A DNA stretch of 64,000 nt from Flavobacterium erciyesense (GCF_018069925.1 NZ_JAGPXB010000004.1:1-64000), one strand, 5' to 3'; positions 16,393 through 25,725 are shown, numbered from the stretch's first letter. Notes: generated from the letters alone by a model not told the origin. Numbers and translations: made by a program.

Positions 16393-18699
16393 ATGAAGGT
16401 TTGCATTGCCGAAAAACCAAGTGTCGCCCGTGAAATAGCAGCTGTTTTGGGTGCCAATACCAAGCACGATGGCTATTTTGAAGGCAATGGCTATGCGGTT
16501 ACATACACGTTTGGGCATTTGTGTACCTTAAAAGAACCCAACGATTACAAACCGCACTGGAAAAGCTGGGATTTGAACAACTTGCCCATGTTACCCGAGA
16601 AATTTGAAACGAAAATAGTGGCAAATTCGGGGATTCAGAAGCAATTTAAAATCATCAAAAAATTATTTGACCAAGCAGAATTGGTTATCAATTGTGGCGA
16701 TGCTGGGCAAGAGGGAGAATTGATTCAGCGTTGGGTAATGACCGAAGCCAATTACAAAGGCAAAGTGCAACGCCTATGGATTTCATCATTAACTGCCGAA
16801 GCCATAAAAGAGGGTTTCCAGAATCTAAAACCTGCTTCAAACTACGATAATTTATACTACGCTGGATTTTCAAGAGCTATTGGCGATTGGCTTTTGGGTA
16901 TGAACGCTACACGCTTGTACACTGTAAAACACGGCGGTTACAAACAAGTGCTTTCAATTGGTCGTGTACAAACTCCAACCTTGGCAATGGTCGTTGACCG
17001 TTTCAAGGAAATCGAAAATTTTAAACCGCAATCCTATTGGGAATTGCAAACCTTGTACAGAGAAACACTTTTTAGCTATGAAGAAGGTCGCTTTTTAAAT
17101 AAAGAAGATGGAGAACTATTGGCCAATAAAGTAAAAGAAAGCGAGTTTGAAATTGTTTCTATCGACAAAAAAAACGGAAACGAATACGCTCCAAAACTGT
17201 TTGACTTAACGGGCTTACAGGTGTATTGCAATACAAAATTTGGTTTTTCGGCAGACGAGACATTAAAAATTGTTCAAACATTGTACGAACAAAAAGTGGT
17301 CACCTACCCTAGAGTTGACACTACTTTTTTGCCGAGCGATATTTACCCAAAAGTGCCGGGGATCTTGCAAAAATTAACCAATTATGCGGCGTTGACACAA
17401 CCGCTTTTGGAGAAAAAAATTAAAAAATCGCCTAAGGTTTTCAACGATAAAAAAGTAACCGATCACCATGCGATAATTCCAACTGGAGTACAAAACAATT
17501 TGCAGTATAATCAACAACAAGTTTATGACATTATCACCAAACGCTTTATTGCCGTTTTTTATGATGATTGTTTGGTTGCCAATACTACCGTTGTAGGCAA
17601 AGCTGCAGAAGTATTATTTAAAGCTACGGGTAAAGAAATTTTGAAAAAAGGTTTTCGTATCGTTTTCGAAGCTTCGACTGCGCTCAGCTCAAACGCCAAG
17701 GAAAAAGAAGCTGATATTTTACCCAGTTTTGTTGTTGGCGAAAAAGGACCACACCAACCCTCCTTTTTAGAAAAAGAAACCAAAGCACCCAACCAATTTA
17801 CCGAAGCTACTTTGTTGCGCGCCATGGAAACCGCAGGTAAACAAGTTGATGATGAAGACTTGCGCGAATTGATGAAAGAAAATGGAATTGGTAGGCCGTC
17901 AACACGGGCGAATATTATTGAGACACTTTTTAGGAGACAATACATCGTTCGAAATAAAAAACAAGTTTTACCTACGACAACTGGCATTCAATTAATAGAT
18001 ACGATTCAGAACGAATTGGTAAAATCAGCAGAGTTAACCGGAACTTGGGAAAAGCAATTGAAAGATATTGAAAAAGGAACTTTCACAGCGGGCTCGTTCA
18101 TCAAAAACATGAAGCTAATGGTGGCCACTTTGGTTGACGAAGTGCGCAGCGAAAGCAGGCGCGCCAACATTTCGCACGTTGCCACCAGCCCAAAAGTAGT
18201 AGTAAAAACAGAAAAAAAGAAAGCCGCGGGAATTTTAGCCGAAACCTGTCCGAAATGCAAAACAGGAACCTTACTGAAAGGAAAAACTGCTTACGGTTGT
18301 ACCAATTATAAAACGGGTTGTAATTTTAAATTGCCATTTGTTTTCAGTGATAAAAAAATATCCGAAAATCAATTTATAAGGTTACTTCAAAAAGGATCAA
18401 CGGTGAACTTGAAGGATTTTAAAACCGAAACTGGAACAGTTGAAGGACTGCTGCGTTTTGACGAAAATTTCCAACTTGTTCTAGAACCTAAAAAGACAGT
18501 AGCGAAAGCCGTTCCTGACGAATTAGCATGTCCGAAATGCAAAAAAGGAACAGTTTTAAAAGGAAAAACAGCTTACGGTTGCAGTCATTACAAATCAGGA
18601 TGTAACTTTAAAGTAACTTTTGAACAAGTTCGAGCGCAATTGAAGGAGCAAAAACCAACAAAAGAATTGGTGTATGCAATTTTGAAATCGAGCATTTAA
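16393..18699 (+). CDS. topB: DNA topoisomerase III (type IA)
   Basis: A 768-residue type IA topoisomerase that relaxes or decatenates DNA through a single-strand break. The Toprim domain starts at once (MKVCIAEKPSVAREIAAVLG) and has the acidic motif NCGDAGQEGELIQR. The catalytic tyrosine is Tyr305 in VVTYPRVDTTFLP. The helix-rich gate region contains LRELMKENGIGRPSTRANII. The C-terminus has two zinc-ribbon-like repeats, each CPKCKxGTxLKGKTAYGC followed by a further Cys (about 614-650 and 712-745), which assist single-strand binding. The two ribbons are near-identical in their LKGKTAYGC core, suggesting internal duplication. Length is normal for bacterial TopB. Confidence 0.95.
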   Translation: MKVCIAEKPSVAREIAAVLGANTKHDGYFEGNGYAVTYTFGHLCTLKEPNDYKPHWKSWDLNNLPMLPEKFETKIVANSGIQKQFKIIKKLFDQAELVINCGDAGQEGELIQRWVMTEANYKGKVQRLWISSLTAEAIKEGFQNLKPASNYDNLYYAGFSRAIGDWLLGMNATRLYTVKHGGYKQVLSIGRVQTPTLAMVVDRFKEIENFKPQSYWELQTLYRETLFSYEEGRFLNKEDGELLANKVKESEFEIVSIDKKNGNEYAPKLFDLTGLQVYCNTKFGFSADETLKIVQTLYEQKVVTYPRVDTTFLPSDIYPKVPGILQKLTNYAALTQPLLEKKIKKSPKVFNDKKVTDHHAIIPTGVQNNLQYNQQQVYDIITKRFIAVFYDDCLVANTTVVGKAAEVLFKATGKEILKKGFRIVFEASTALSSNAKEKEADILPSFVVGEKGPHQPSFLEKETKAPNQFTEATLLRAMETAGKQVDDEDLRELMKENGIGRPSTRANIIETLFRRQYIVRNKKQVLPTTTGIQLIDTIQNELVKSAELTGTWEKQLKDIEKGTFTAGSFIKNMKLMVATLVDEVRSESRRANISHVATSPKVVVKTEKKKAAGILAETCPKCKTGTLLKGKTAYGCTNYKTGCNFKLPFVFSDKKISENQFIRLLQKGSTVNLKDFKTETGTVEGLLRFDENFQLVLEPKKTVAKAVPDELACPKCKKGTVLKGKTAYGCSHYKSGCNFKVTFEQVRAQLKEQKPTKELVYAILKSSI

Positions 18700-18993
18700 A
18701 AGGATAAATTAATTTCAAACCATATAAGACTTTTAAAGTCATTGAAGTTGGTTTAAAAGACAAATAATTTACTCGAGAAATTTTGATAGATTTATTCTTG
18801 GCGCAATTAAGGATCATTTTTTTTTGAGGTTTAAAAAAGAATGTAATCTCATAATATCCTAGCTGCTTTGGTCAAATTCCAATCAATGTAAAACTTGATT
18901 AATTTTCAAGAATTCAAACTTTAAAAAAACCAAACCAATACCTTTTTTTTTTATATTTTAGCTTGTTAAAAATAACCTTCTAATTTTAAGCTT

Positions 18994-19473
18994 ATGTTTC
19001 AGAAAACAACCTCGTTACTACTTCTGCTTGCTTTGGTTGCTTGTAAAAATCAAGAAACAACCGAGAAAGAAAAAATAAAAGCGGCCACTTGGCTTCTAGG
19101 AAATTGGGAAAGCAAATCAGCTGAAGGAAGTTTAAAAGAAAATTGGTCGCAAGTAAATGATAGTACGTTTTCGGCTACCTCTTATTTTATCAATGCAAAA
19201 GATACCGTGCATTTTGAAACGATTCGTTTGCAACAAGTAGGAGAACAACTGACCTACACTGCAACAATCAAAGGGCAACACAATGACAAGCCGGTAGCTT
19301 TTACTTTGTTTTCTGAAACCGAAAAGCAAGTCATTTTTGAAAACCAAAAAAACGATTATCCACAAAAAATATCCTACACCAAAATCACTGCTGATAGTAT
19401 TGTAGCCCAAATTTCTGGGAAACTACAAGGAAAACAAAGCTCCGAACAGTTTGGATTAAAAAAAATCAAATAA
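18994..19473 (+). CDS. DUF6265-type lipoprotein
   Basis: A 159-residue exported protein. The signal peptide ends LLALVAC, giving acylated Cys17. The mature part begins with a short linker and then WLLGNWESKSAEGSLKENW, the hallmark of the DUF6265 calycin-like beta domain, followed by strands such as DTVHFETIRLQQVG and KQVIFENQKNDYPQKISY. The family is unstudied; the fold suggests binding of a small hydrophobic ligand in the periplasm, which is inference. A terminator follows directly. The roughly 290-bp gap upstream holds nothing that I recognise. Confidence 0.75.
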   Translation: MFQKTTSLLLLLALVACKNQETTEKEKIKAATWLLGNWESKSAEGSLKENWSQVNDSTFSATSYFINAKDTVHFETIRLQQVGEQLTYTATIKGQHNDKPVAFTLFSETEKQVIFENQKNDYPQKISYTKITADSIVAQISGKLQGKQSSEQFGLKKIK

Positions 19474-19496
19474 AAAACTTTAGCTAGTTTTACCAT

Positions 19497-19529
19497 AACT
19501 CACTCATTAGTAGTGAGTTTTTTTTTGTT
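19497..19529 (+). terminator. Terminator after the DUF6265 lipoprotein gene
   Basis: AACTCACT pairs with AGTGAGTT, followed by a run of T. Confidence 0.8.
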
Positions 19530-19787
19530 TCAAAAATCAAATAAATTAGTGTGCTTACTTTTAAAAACCCTCTATCTCATTGCAACTTTTCAAGTAACTT
19601 TCTTGTTGATGATAAACGTTTAGCAAAGATTTATTTAAAAAACACAAAAAGAAGCAGCGCAAGTCAGACTCTAGTATTAAACCTTTTCTTGTTTTTAACA
19701 TCCAAAGAATCAAATAAAGAAGTTACATAAAAGTGTCGGTAACATCCATTATCAAGTCTTAATTTTTTGTGATAATTGCTACAATTA

Positions 19788-19820
19788 TTGCCGAAGATAT
19801 TATTTTAATTTTTACATTTG
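19788..19820 (+). promoter_or_regulatory. Promoter of the ankyrin/DUF2271 unit
   Basis: TTG (19788-19790), 22-nt spacer and TACATTTG (19813-19820). It sits 62 nt before the ATG at 19883 and shows that the longer in-frame extension starting at 19769 is not translated. Confidence 0.65.
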
Positions 19821-19828
19821 CATTATTT

Positions 19829-19845
19829 TTATTTAATCTAAATAA
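19829..19845 (+). promoter_or_regulatory. Palindromic operator candidate, TTATTTA-ATC-TAAATAA
   Basis: This is a perfect 7-3-7 inverted repeat just downstream of the -7 element, where a bound repressor would block transcription. Fifteen bases (ATTTAATCTAAATAA) recur exactly at 27003-27017 upstream of the TonB receptor gene. A Fur-type iron repressor is the likely reader, judging by the iron-related genes; this is inferred. Confidence 0.55.
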
Positions 19846-19882
19846 TATATACAACAGAACATACTTAAGCATCATAAGCCTT

Positions 19883-21373
19883 ATGAAAAAAAATCTAATA
19901 ATAGCACTTACCCTTTGCGCCACCGCATGGATGAACGCACAACAAAAAAACAGTCTTTTAGAGCAAGCCTTTTGGAAAACCGCTCCAGATGTGGCAACTG
20001 TTAAAGCTGAAATTGCAAAAGGAAATAATCCAACCGCAGCAACCTCAAACGCATTTGACGCAACCGTATTAGCCATCAACAATGATGCGCCTTTAGCTAC
20101 CATTCAATTCTTGATAGACCAACCCGGAAATGAAGTAACTAAAATTACGCACGACAGCCGTATTTACCTGCATTGGGCCGCCAACAAAGGAAATGTAGCA
20201 TTGGTTGAGTACCTCATCAAAAAAGGATCCGACATCAATCTCGAAGACAGCAAAGGCGAAACGCCTTTAACATTCGCAGCCATCGGTGGACAAAGTAATC
20301 CAGCACTTTATGAAGCTTTTTTTAAAGCTGGGGCCGACCCAAAGAAAAAATACAAAGACGGGGTGACGCTGCTACTCATGTCGATTGCTGCTGATAAAAA
20401 CTTAAGTCTTGCCACTTATTTAAACTCAAAAGGATTGTCGTTAAAAGACACTGATGCTGCAGGAAACACCGCATTTGACTATGCTGCCAAATCAGGCAGT
20501 ACCGCTCTTTTACAATCTCTTTTAGACAAAGCCGTAAAATACAGCAACAATGCCTTGTTGTTTGCCGCACAAGGTACACGCCGTGAAACTACTTCACTAG
20601 AGACTTATAAATATTTAGTCGAAACTTTAAAAATAAAAGCCACAGCTACCAATAAATCAGGCGAAAATGTGCTGCATTATTTGGCCAATAAACCCAATCA
20701 AACCGCTATCATCAACTACTTTCTTTCGCAAGGTGTAGATGCCAATGCAGCAACTATTGACGGCACGACACCTTTAATGATTGCCGCAACTGCTCGAGAC
20801 AATGCCGCTTTAGACTTATTTTTAGGAGTGGTAAAAAATAGCAATGCTAAAAACAACAAAGGCGAATCGGCGCTAACAATGGCAGTAAAATCAGGAACTC
20901 CCGAGGCAATTACCGCACTTTTAAACAAAGGCGCTGACGCAAATGTACTTGATAAAGACAATAACAACTTGGGATTCTACCTCGTACAATCCTACCGACC
21001 TGCCCCTCGTGGCGCCACTACTGCTGATCCGTTTGAAGTAAAAATTAAACTTTTGCAGGACAAAGGTCTAAATTTAGCTACTCCTCAAAACGATGGCAAC
21101 ACTTTATTGCATTTTGCCGTTGTCAAAAACGACCTTTCTTTGTTGCAAAAATTAGCAGCTTTAAACATCGATCTAAATGCTAAAAACAAAGACGGCTTAA
21201 CTGCATTACACAAAGCAGCTCTTATTGCCAAAGACGATACGATCTTGAAATACCTCATTTCTATCGGTGCCAAAAAAGACATTTTAACTGACTTTGATGA
21301 AAGTCCGTATGCACTAGCACAAGAAAACGAGTCGTTAATTCAAAACAAAATTTCTTTAGACTTTTTAAAATAA
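19883..21373 (+). CDS. Exported ankyrin-repeat protein
   Basis: A 496-residue protein with a cleavable signal peptide (MKKNLIIALTLCATAWMNAQ). The mature part is built almost wholly of ankyrin repeats, about ten to twelve, with clear units such as LHWAANKGNVALVEYLIKKG, GETPLTFAAIGG, GTTPLMIAATARDNAALDLF and GNTLLHFAVVKNDLSLLQKL. The family scaffolds protein contacts, so a periplasmic assembly role is likely. The DUF2271 gene follows after 16 bp. It heads the locus that ends with the TonB receptor and shares an operator-like palindrome with it. In catalase-ankyrin pairs such periplasmic proteins protect against peroxide, one alternative role. Confidence 0.85.
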   Translation: MKKNLIIALTLCATAWMNAQQKNSLLEQAFWKTAPDVATVKAEIAKGNNPTAATSNAFDATVLAINNDAPLATIQFLIDQPGNEVTKITHDSRIYLHWAANKGNVALVEYLIKKGSDINLEDSKGETPLTFAAIGGQSNPALYEAFFKAGADPKKKYKDGVTLLLMSIAADKNLSLATYLNSKGLSLKDTDAAGNTAFDYAAKSGSTALLQSLLDKAVKYSNNALLFAAQGTRRETTSLETYKYLVETLKIKATATNKSGENVLHYLANKPNQTAIINYFLSQGVDANAATIDGTTPLMIAATARDNAALDLFLGVVKNSNAKNNKGESALTMAVKSGTPEAITALLNKGADANVLDKDNNNLGFYLVQSYRPAPRGATTADPFEVKIKLLQDKGLNLATPQNDGNTLLHFAVVKNDLSLLQKLAALNIDLNAKNKDGLTALHKAALIAKDDTILKYLISIGAKKDILTDFDESPYALAQENESLIQNKISLDFLK

Positions 21374-21389
21374 AAAATAGCAGCAAAAC

Positions 21390-21872
21390 ATGAAATCAAT
21401 CCTAAAAATCAGCCTTTCAATAGCCTTTTTATTCCTAGTATCTGCATCGGCTACAGCCCAAACAAGCAAATACAAATGCATGTTGCAAATGTCTAACTAC
21501 ATGGGCGAAGGCGCGTATATCGTAGTTTCTTTGGTTAATGCCAAAGGCGAATACGTAAAAACCTTATACGTTATGGGCGACGATAAAAAATGGTACAAAA
21601 CCATCAAAGAATGGCATAAATTCTATTCAAAAAAACCAGAAAATATAAGTGCAAAAACGGGCGCATCGGTAACGGGCGGCGATCGTAGTATTACCACCAT
21701 CGAAATCGAAGACGCTAAAATCAACAAAGGTTTTAAACTGCGTTTTGAAACATCGGTAGAGGATCAAAAATACCACACTGCCGATCTTGAAATTCCTTTA
21801 ACAACCGAGGGAATTGCTGCAAAAACCGAAGGCAAAAACTACATTCGCTACGTGCGTTTGAACAAAATTTAA
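21390..21872 (+). CDS. DUF2271 periplasmic protein, candidate flavinylated carrier
   Basis: A 160-residue exported protein. The signal peptide ends ATAQ (about residue 24). The mature domain is DUF2271 (LQMSNYMGEGAYIVVSLVN, VKTLYVMGDDKKWYKTIKEW). At residues 90-93 it reads TGAS within ENISAKTGASVTGGD. Other DUF2271 proteins have a DxxTGAT-like sequence in this place, and ApbE attaches FMN to Ser/Thr in motifs of that type. Ser93 is therefore a candidate FMN attachment site. The nearby apbE and PepSY reductase genes support an electron-carrier role. The missing Asp before the motif is a caution. It is cotranscribed with the ankyrin gene. Confidence 0.8.
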   Translation: MKSILKISLSIAFLFLVSASATAQTSKYKCMLQMSNYMGEGAYIVVSLVNAKGEYVKTLYVMGDDKKWYKTIKEWHKFYSKKPENISAKTGASVTGGDRSITTIEIEDAKINKGFKLRFETSVEDQKYHTADLEIPLTTEGIAAKTEGKNYIRYVRLNKI

Positions 21873-21894
21873 AAAACAAAACAACGTTTTTTTT

Positions 21895-22006
21895 GGGGCG
21901 TGACCCTCTTTAAAAAAAGTCGGGTCGGGTCTTCCGTTCCCGCTTTTTTTATAAAGGCAAAAAAAGCCTTTATAAAAAAGAGCTCCACTGCAACCCCTCA
22001 CGCAAA
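21895..22006 (+). repeat. Dispersed hairpin element, family B copy 1
   Basis: Head GGGGCGTGACCC and GTCGGGTCGGGTCTTCCG; then TTCCCGCTTTTTTT, a stem TTTATAAAGGC pairing with GCCTTTATAAA, and tail GAGCTCCACTGCAACCCCTC followed by ACGCAAAA. An inverted partner is at 24339-24450. On its reverse strand it shares GCAGTGGAGCTC and AGCGGGAA with family A elements. Confidence 0.75.
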
Positions 22007-22108
22007 ACCACCTGAAACACAAATCGGCGTTGGTCAAGCAGTAACTTTTTAATATCCCGCTCCTTTTCTCGAACCGAATTTTGGAGTCCTGAAAAATACC
22101 TTTTCAAC

Positions 22109-24292
22109 ATGACACTTTCTTTTTGGCGTTACGCACACTTAACTTTAGCCATTTTTTCTGCTGCATTCTTAGTATTAGCATCGGTTACGGGAGTAATCCT
22201 TGCCGTTGATGCTATTCAAGAAAAAACGCCGCCCTACAAGATTGCTAATTTTGACGCCATTAGTCTTGAGCAAACCTTGCCTGTTTTACGAAAAACATAT
22301 CCTGAAATCACTGAACTCGCGGTAGATCACAATCAATTTGTAAGCCTGCAAGGTATCGATCAAAAAGGCAATGATGTCAATGCGTATGTTGATGCAAAAA
22401 CAGCCAAAATTTTAGGGACACCCGAGCAAAAAAGTGAATTCATACAATGGACAACCGCCTTGCACCGCTCGCTTTTTCTTAAAGAAACGGGACGATTTAT
22501 TGTCGGTTTTGTTTCGTTTTTATTGCTTTTGATTGCTATTTCAGGTTTTGCCTTATTGCTCAACCGCCAAAAAGGAATCAAAGCGTTGTACTCCAAAATC
22601 ATCAAGGAGAATTTTGCACAGTACTACCATGTGTATTTGGGTCGCTTGTCATTGCTTCCGATAATTTTGCTTTCCGTTTCTGGTACGTATTTGACGTTGG
22701 AAAAATTTAATTTTTTCCTAGAAAAAAAATCCAGTGAACCCACCAATCAAACCGTTTCTCCTCCGGCAGCGACTACTAATTTCTTTTCGACAACTCTTTT
22801 AAGCGAGGTTAAAAAAATTGAATTCCCATTCTCTGACGATCCCGAAGATTTTTACATCATTACGTTACACGATCGCGAAATTGAAGTGAACCAAAAAACG
22901 GGTGCCATCATGAGCGAAACTCTTTTTCCGCTGCAAACCATTGCAACCGAATGGAATTTAGATTTGCACACGGGTCGCACGAGCATTTTATGGGCAATAG
23001 TTTTGGCGCTAGCTAGCTTCAATATTTTATTTTTCATTTACTCTGGTTTTGCTATGACGCTCAAACGCAGAGCAAGCCGAATCAAAAACATGTTTAAAGC
23101 TGCCGAAAGTGAATTTATTTTACTAGTAGGGTCAGAAAACGGAAGCACGCTTGCGTTTGCAAATGCCATTCAAAAACAATTAATAGCACAAGGCAAAAAA
23201 GTATTTTTAGGCGAATTGAATTCGTATACTAGCTACCCAAAAGCGCAACAACTGATTGTTTTTACTTCAACCCATGGTTTGGGCGATGCACCAGCAAATG
23301 CCAGTAACTTTTTAACTCGCTTACAAAAAACAGCCCAACAGCAACCCATTCAGTTTTCGGTAGTAGGGTTTGGATCAGTAGCGTATCCTGATTTTTGTGC
23401 CTTTGCAAATGATGTTGATCAAGCTTTAGCTCAGCAAAAATGGGCTAATCGTGTGATGGAAATGCAAACTGTAAACGACAAATCGGCTACCGAATTTGTT
23501 GCATGGATTAACTTATGGAACGCCCAAACTGGCGTAAACCTAGCCACTACTCCGTCACTTTATAATGAAGTCCCAAAAGGCCTTGAAAAAATAAAGGTAC
23601 TCGACAAAACGTTGATTTCAGAAACCGAACATACTTTTCTGTTGACATTACAAACCACTACTTTTTCTAAATATACCTCAGGCGATTTACTTGCTGTGTA
23701 TCCGGCAAATGATAATCAAGAGCGCCTCTACTCTATCGGAAAAGTGAACGGAAAAATGCAATTGGTAGTCAAACTGCATCCCTCAGGTTTGGGCTCGAAC
23801 TTCTTGTATGATTTAGAGAAAGGAAGCGTTTTTAAAGCAAGGATCATTGAGAACAAATCGTTTCACTTACCTGCAAAAGCAACTCAAGTAGCAATGATAT
23901 CTAACGGAACGGGTATTGCTCCATTTTTGGGAATGATTTCACAAAATCAGAGCAAAACTGCAACACACTTGTATTGTGGTTTCCGTCAGCAAACCGCAAC
24001 GGTGATGGGTTACCAACAATTTGCCAACGACATGCTAGCCAAACAACAGTTAAACAGTTTTCATTTGGCACTATCTCGTGAAGGTAACCAAGAATATGTG
24101 ATGGATTTGATTCAGCGCGACGCCTTGTTTTTTGGAAAACTATTGCAAGATGGCGGTACTGTTTTGATTTGTGGGTCGCTCGCGATGCAAAAAGACGTCG
24201 AAAAAGTGCTCGATACGATTTGTTTACAGCAATCAAACAAGAGTATTGCTTTTTATAAAGAAAACGGACAAGTACTTACTGATTGTTATTAA
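22109..24292 (+). CDS. PepSY membrane / flavodoxin / FNR-type reductase fusion
   Basis: A 727-residue inner-membrane oxidoreductase. The N-terminal third (about residues 1-325) is a PepSY-TM module with helices near 9-31, 131-152, 178-200 and 292-314. Conserved His in RYAHLTLAI, ALHRSLF, YHVYLGRLS and LDLHTGRTSI are likely haem ligands. A flavodoxin domain follows (about 340-470; LVGSENGSTLAFANA, STHGLGDAPAN), then an FAD/NADPH reductase domain (about 490-727; ERLYSIGKV, ISNGTGIAPFLGM, HLALSREG). The layout moves electrons from NADPH through FAD, FMN and haem to the periplasm, as in ferric-chelate reductases. The DUF2271 protein is a plausible acceptor. Inverted family B repeats flank the gene. 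Confidence 0.88.
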   Translation: MTLSFWRYAHLTLAIFSAAFLVLASVTGVILAVDAIQEKTPPYKIANFDAISLEQTLPVLRKTYPEITELAVDHNQFVSLQGIDQKGNDVNAYVDAKTAKILGTPEQKSEFIQWTTALHRSLFLKETGRFIVGFVSFLLLLIAISGFALLLNRQKGIKALYSKIIKENFAQYYHVYLGRLSLLPIILLSVSGTYLTLEKFNFFLEKKSSEPTNQTVSPPAATTNFFSTTLLSEVKKIEFPFSDDPEDFYIITLHDREIEVNQKTGAIMSETLFPLQTIATEWNLDLHTGRTSILWAIVLALASFNILFFIYSGFAMTLKRRASRIKNMFKAAESEFILLVGSENGSTLAFANAIQKQLIAQGKKVFLGELNSYTSYPKAQQLIVFTSTHGLGDAPANASNFLTRLQKTAQQQPIQFSVVGFGSVAYPDFCAFANDVDQALAQQKWANRVMEMQTVNDKSATEFVAWINLWNAQTGVNLATTPSLYNEVPKGLEKIKVLDKTLISETEHTFLLTLQTTTFSKYTSGDLLAVYPANDNQERLYSIGKVNGKMQLVVKLHPSGLGSNFLYDLEKGSVFKARIIENKSFHLPAKATQVAMISNGTGIAPFLGMISQNQSKTATHLYCGFRQQTATVMGYQQFANDMLAKQQLNSFHLALSREGNQEYVMDLIQRDALFFGKLLQDGGTVLICGSLAMQKDVEKVLDTICLQQSNKSIAFYKENGQVLTDCY

Positions 24293-24338
24293 ATCGCCTA
24301 ACTACATTTTTGCAACCCACATCTTATGTAACACTTTG

Positions 24339-24450
24339 TCCGCGTGAGTGATGGCAGCGGAGCTCTTTTTTAGCCTGCCCTTTTTTCGGGCAGGCTAAAA
24401 AAAGCGGGAGCGTACAGCACGACCCGAAGTTTTTACGGAGGGGCACGCCC
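24339..24450 (-). repeat. Dispersed hairpin element, family B copy 2 (inverted)
   Basis: On the minus strand it reads GGGCGTGCCCCTCCG, CGGGTCGTGCTGTACGCTCC and CGCTTTTTTTAGCC, a stem GGGCAGGCTAAA/TTTAGCCTGCCC, then GAGCTCCGCTGCCATCACTC. Head and tail match copy 1 while the stem sequence is entirely different. It is opposite in orientation to the copy at 21895, with the PepSY reductase gene between them. Confidence 0.75.
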
Positions 24451-24480
24451 AAATAATTATATTCTCGAAAAATTCCTTTT

Positions 24481-24509
24481 TTGAAAACGGACTTCAAATA
24501 GTACCTTTA
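24481..24509 (+). promoter_or_regulatory. Promoter of chrA-apbE
   Basis: TTG (24481-24483), 18-nt spacer and TACCTTTA (24502-24509), 25 nt before the ATG at 24535. Confidence 0.6.
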
Positions 24510-24534
24510 CTGTTTACAATTGAAACTGAACCGC

Positions 24535-25671
24535 ATGACTGAAAAAAGTAGTGTTCCCTTAAAAGAAATTGCAGGCCTTTTTTTGAAATTAGGCATCATT
24601 GGTTTTGGCGGTCCTGCAGCACATATTGCGATGATGCAGGACGAGGTGGTTGCCAAACGAAAATGGTTCAGCGAGCAACATTTTTTAGATTTAATTGGCG
24701 CTACCAACTTGATTCCCGGTCCAAATAGCACCGAAATGGCCATACACATTGGGTATGAAAAAGGCGGCTGGAAAGGATTATTGGTCGCCGGACTTTGCTT
24801 TATCTCGCCAGCGGTTTTGATTACTGCTTTTTTGGCTTGGAGCTACAAAGAATACGGACAAACTCCGGCTGTGCAACCTTTTTTGTACGGAATTAAACCA
24901 GCTATTATTGCCATAATTATTGCAGCGGTTTATCCGTTGGCCAAAAAATCATTGAAAACGGTGACATTAGCCCTCATTGGCTTGCTAGTTTTACTGGGTT
25001 CATTGCTGCATTATTATGAAATTTACTTGTTATTTGGTGCAGGTTTTGTGGGTCTTTTTTTGAAGTATTGGAATTCGAATCGTGCCTTTAGAAGTAATTG
25101 TATGCTACCTTTAGTTGCGTTACCCACAACAGCAGGAACACTTTTGGCTAGTAGTAATGCAAAGTTGTTTTGGATTTTTTTAAAAATAGGCGCTATTCTA
25201 TACGGTAGCGGTTATGTTTTATTTGCTTTTTTAGACACGGAGTTAGTTGCAACGGGACTTTTAACGCGCCAACAATTAATTGATGCTATTGCTATTGGGC
25301 AATTTACGCCCGGACCCGTTTTCTCATCGGTAACATTTATTGGCTATCAAATTAACGATTGGACTGGCGCGATTGTTGCTAGTGTCGGTATTTTTCTGCC
25401 TTCGTTTGTATTTGTAGCATTGCTCAATCCGTTGGTCAGCAAAATGCGAAACTCGGTACTTTTTGCTGCTTTTCTGGATGCTGTAAATGTAGCTTCGGTT
25501 GCTATTATTGTGTCGGTTTGCTGGTCTATGGGAGCAGAAAGCATCCTAGATTGGAAAACACTTTTGATTGCAGTGCTGAGTATGCTCATTTTGTTTAGTT
25601 ACAAAAAACTAAACAGCGTATTGGTGGTTGTTGGAAGTTCACTTTTGGGATATTTACTTAGCTTAATCTAG
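24535..25671 (+). CDS. chrA: ChrA-family chromate/anion transporter
   Basis: A 378-residue inner-membrane protein with two tandem homologous CHR domains. The first begins LFLKLGIIGFGGPAAHIAMM with NLIPGPNSTEMAIHIGY; the second begins FLKIGAILYGSGYVLFAFLD with GQFTPGPVFSSVTFIGYQI. The internal duplication and about ten hydrophobic segments fit the long-chain CHR family, which exports chromate by proton antiport. Here its place between the reductase and apbE could mean it handles a different oxyanion. The ATG at 24535 is preferred over a TTG at 24520. apbE follows after 54 bp. Confidence 0.9.
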   Translation: MTEKSSVPLKEIAGLFLKLGIIGFGGPAAHIAMMQDEVVAKRKWFSEQHFLDLIGATNLIPGPNSTEMAIHIGYEKGGWKGLLVAGLCFISPAVLITAFLAWSYKEYGQTPAVQPFLYGIKPAIIAIIIAAVYPLAKKSLKTVTLALIGLLVLLGSLLHYYEIYLLFGAGFVGLFLKYWNSNRAFRSNCMLPLVALPTTAGTLLASSNAKLFWIFLKIGAILYGSGYVLFAFLDTELVATGLLTRQQLIDAIAIGQFTPGPVFSSVTFIGYQINDWTGAIVASVGIFLPSFVFVALLNPLVSKMRNSVLFAAFLDAVNVASVAIIVSVCWSMGAESILDWKTLLIAVLSMLILFSYKKLNSVLVVVGSSLLGYLLSLI

Positions 25672-25725
25672 TCAGAATAATTGATTGAGCTATCTCGCTT
25701 AATAATTATTGGTAACGAATAAATT

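Noticed and set aside
19769-19882. N-terminal extension of the ankyrin protein
   Set aside because: A consensus promoter and palindrome lie inside it, and a proper signal peptide begins at 19883.
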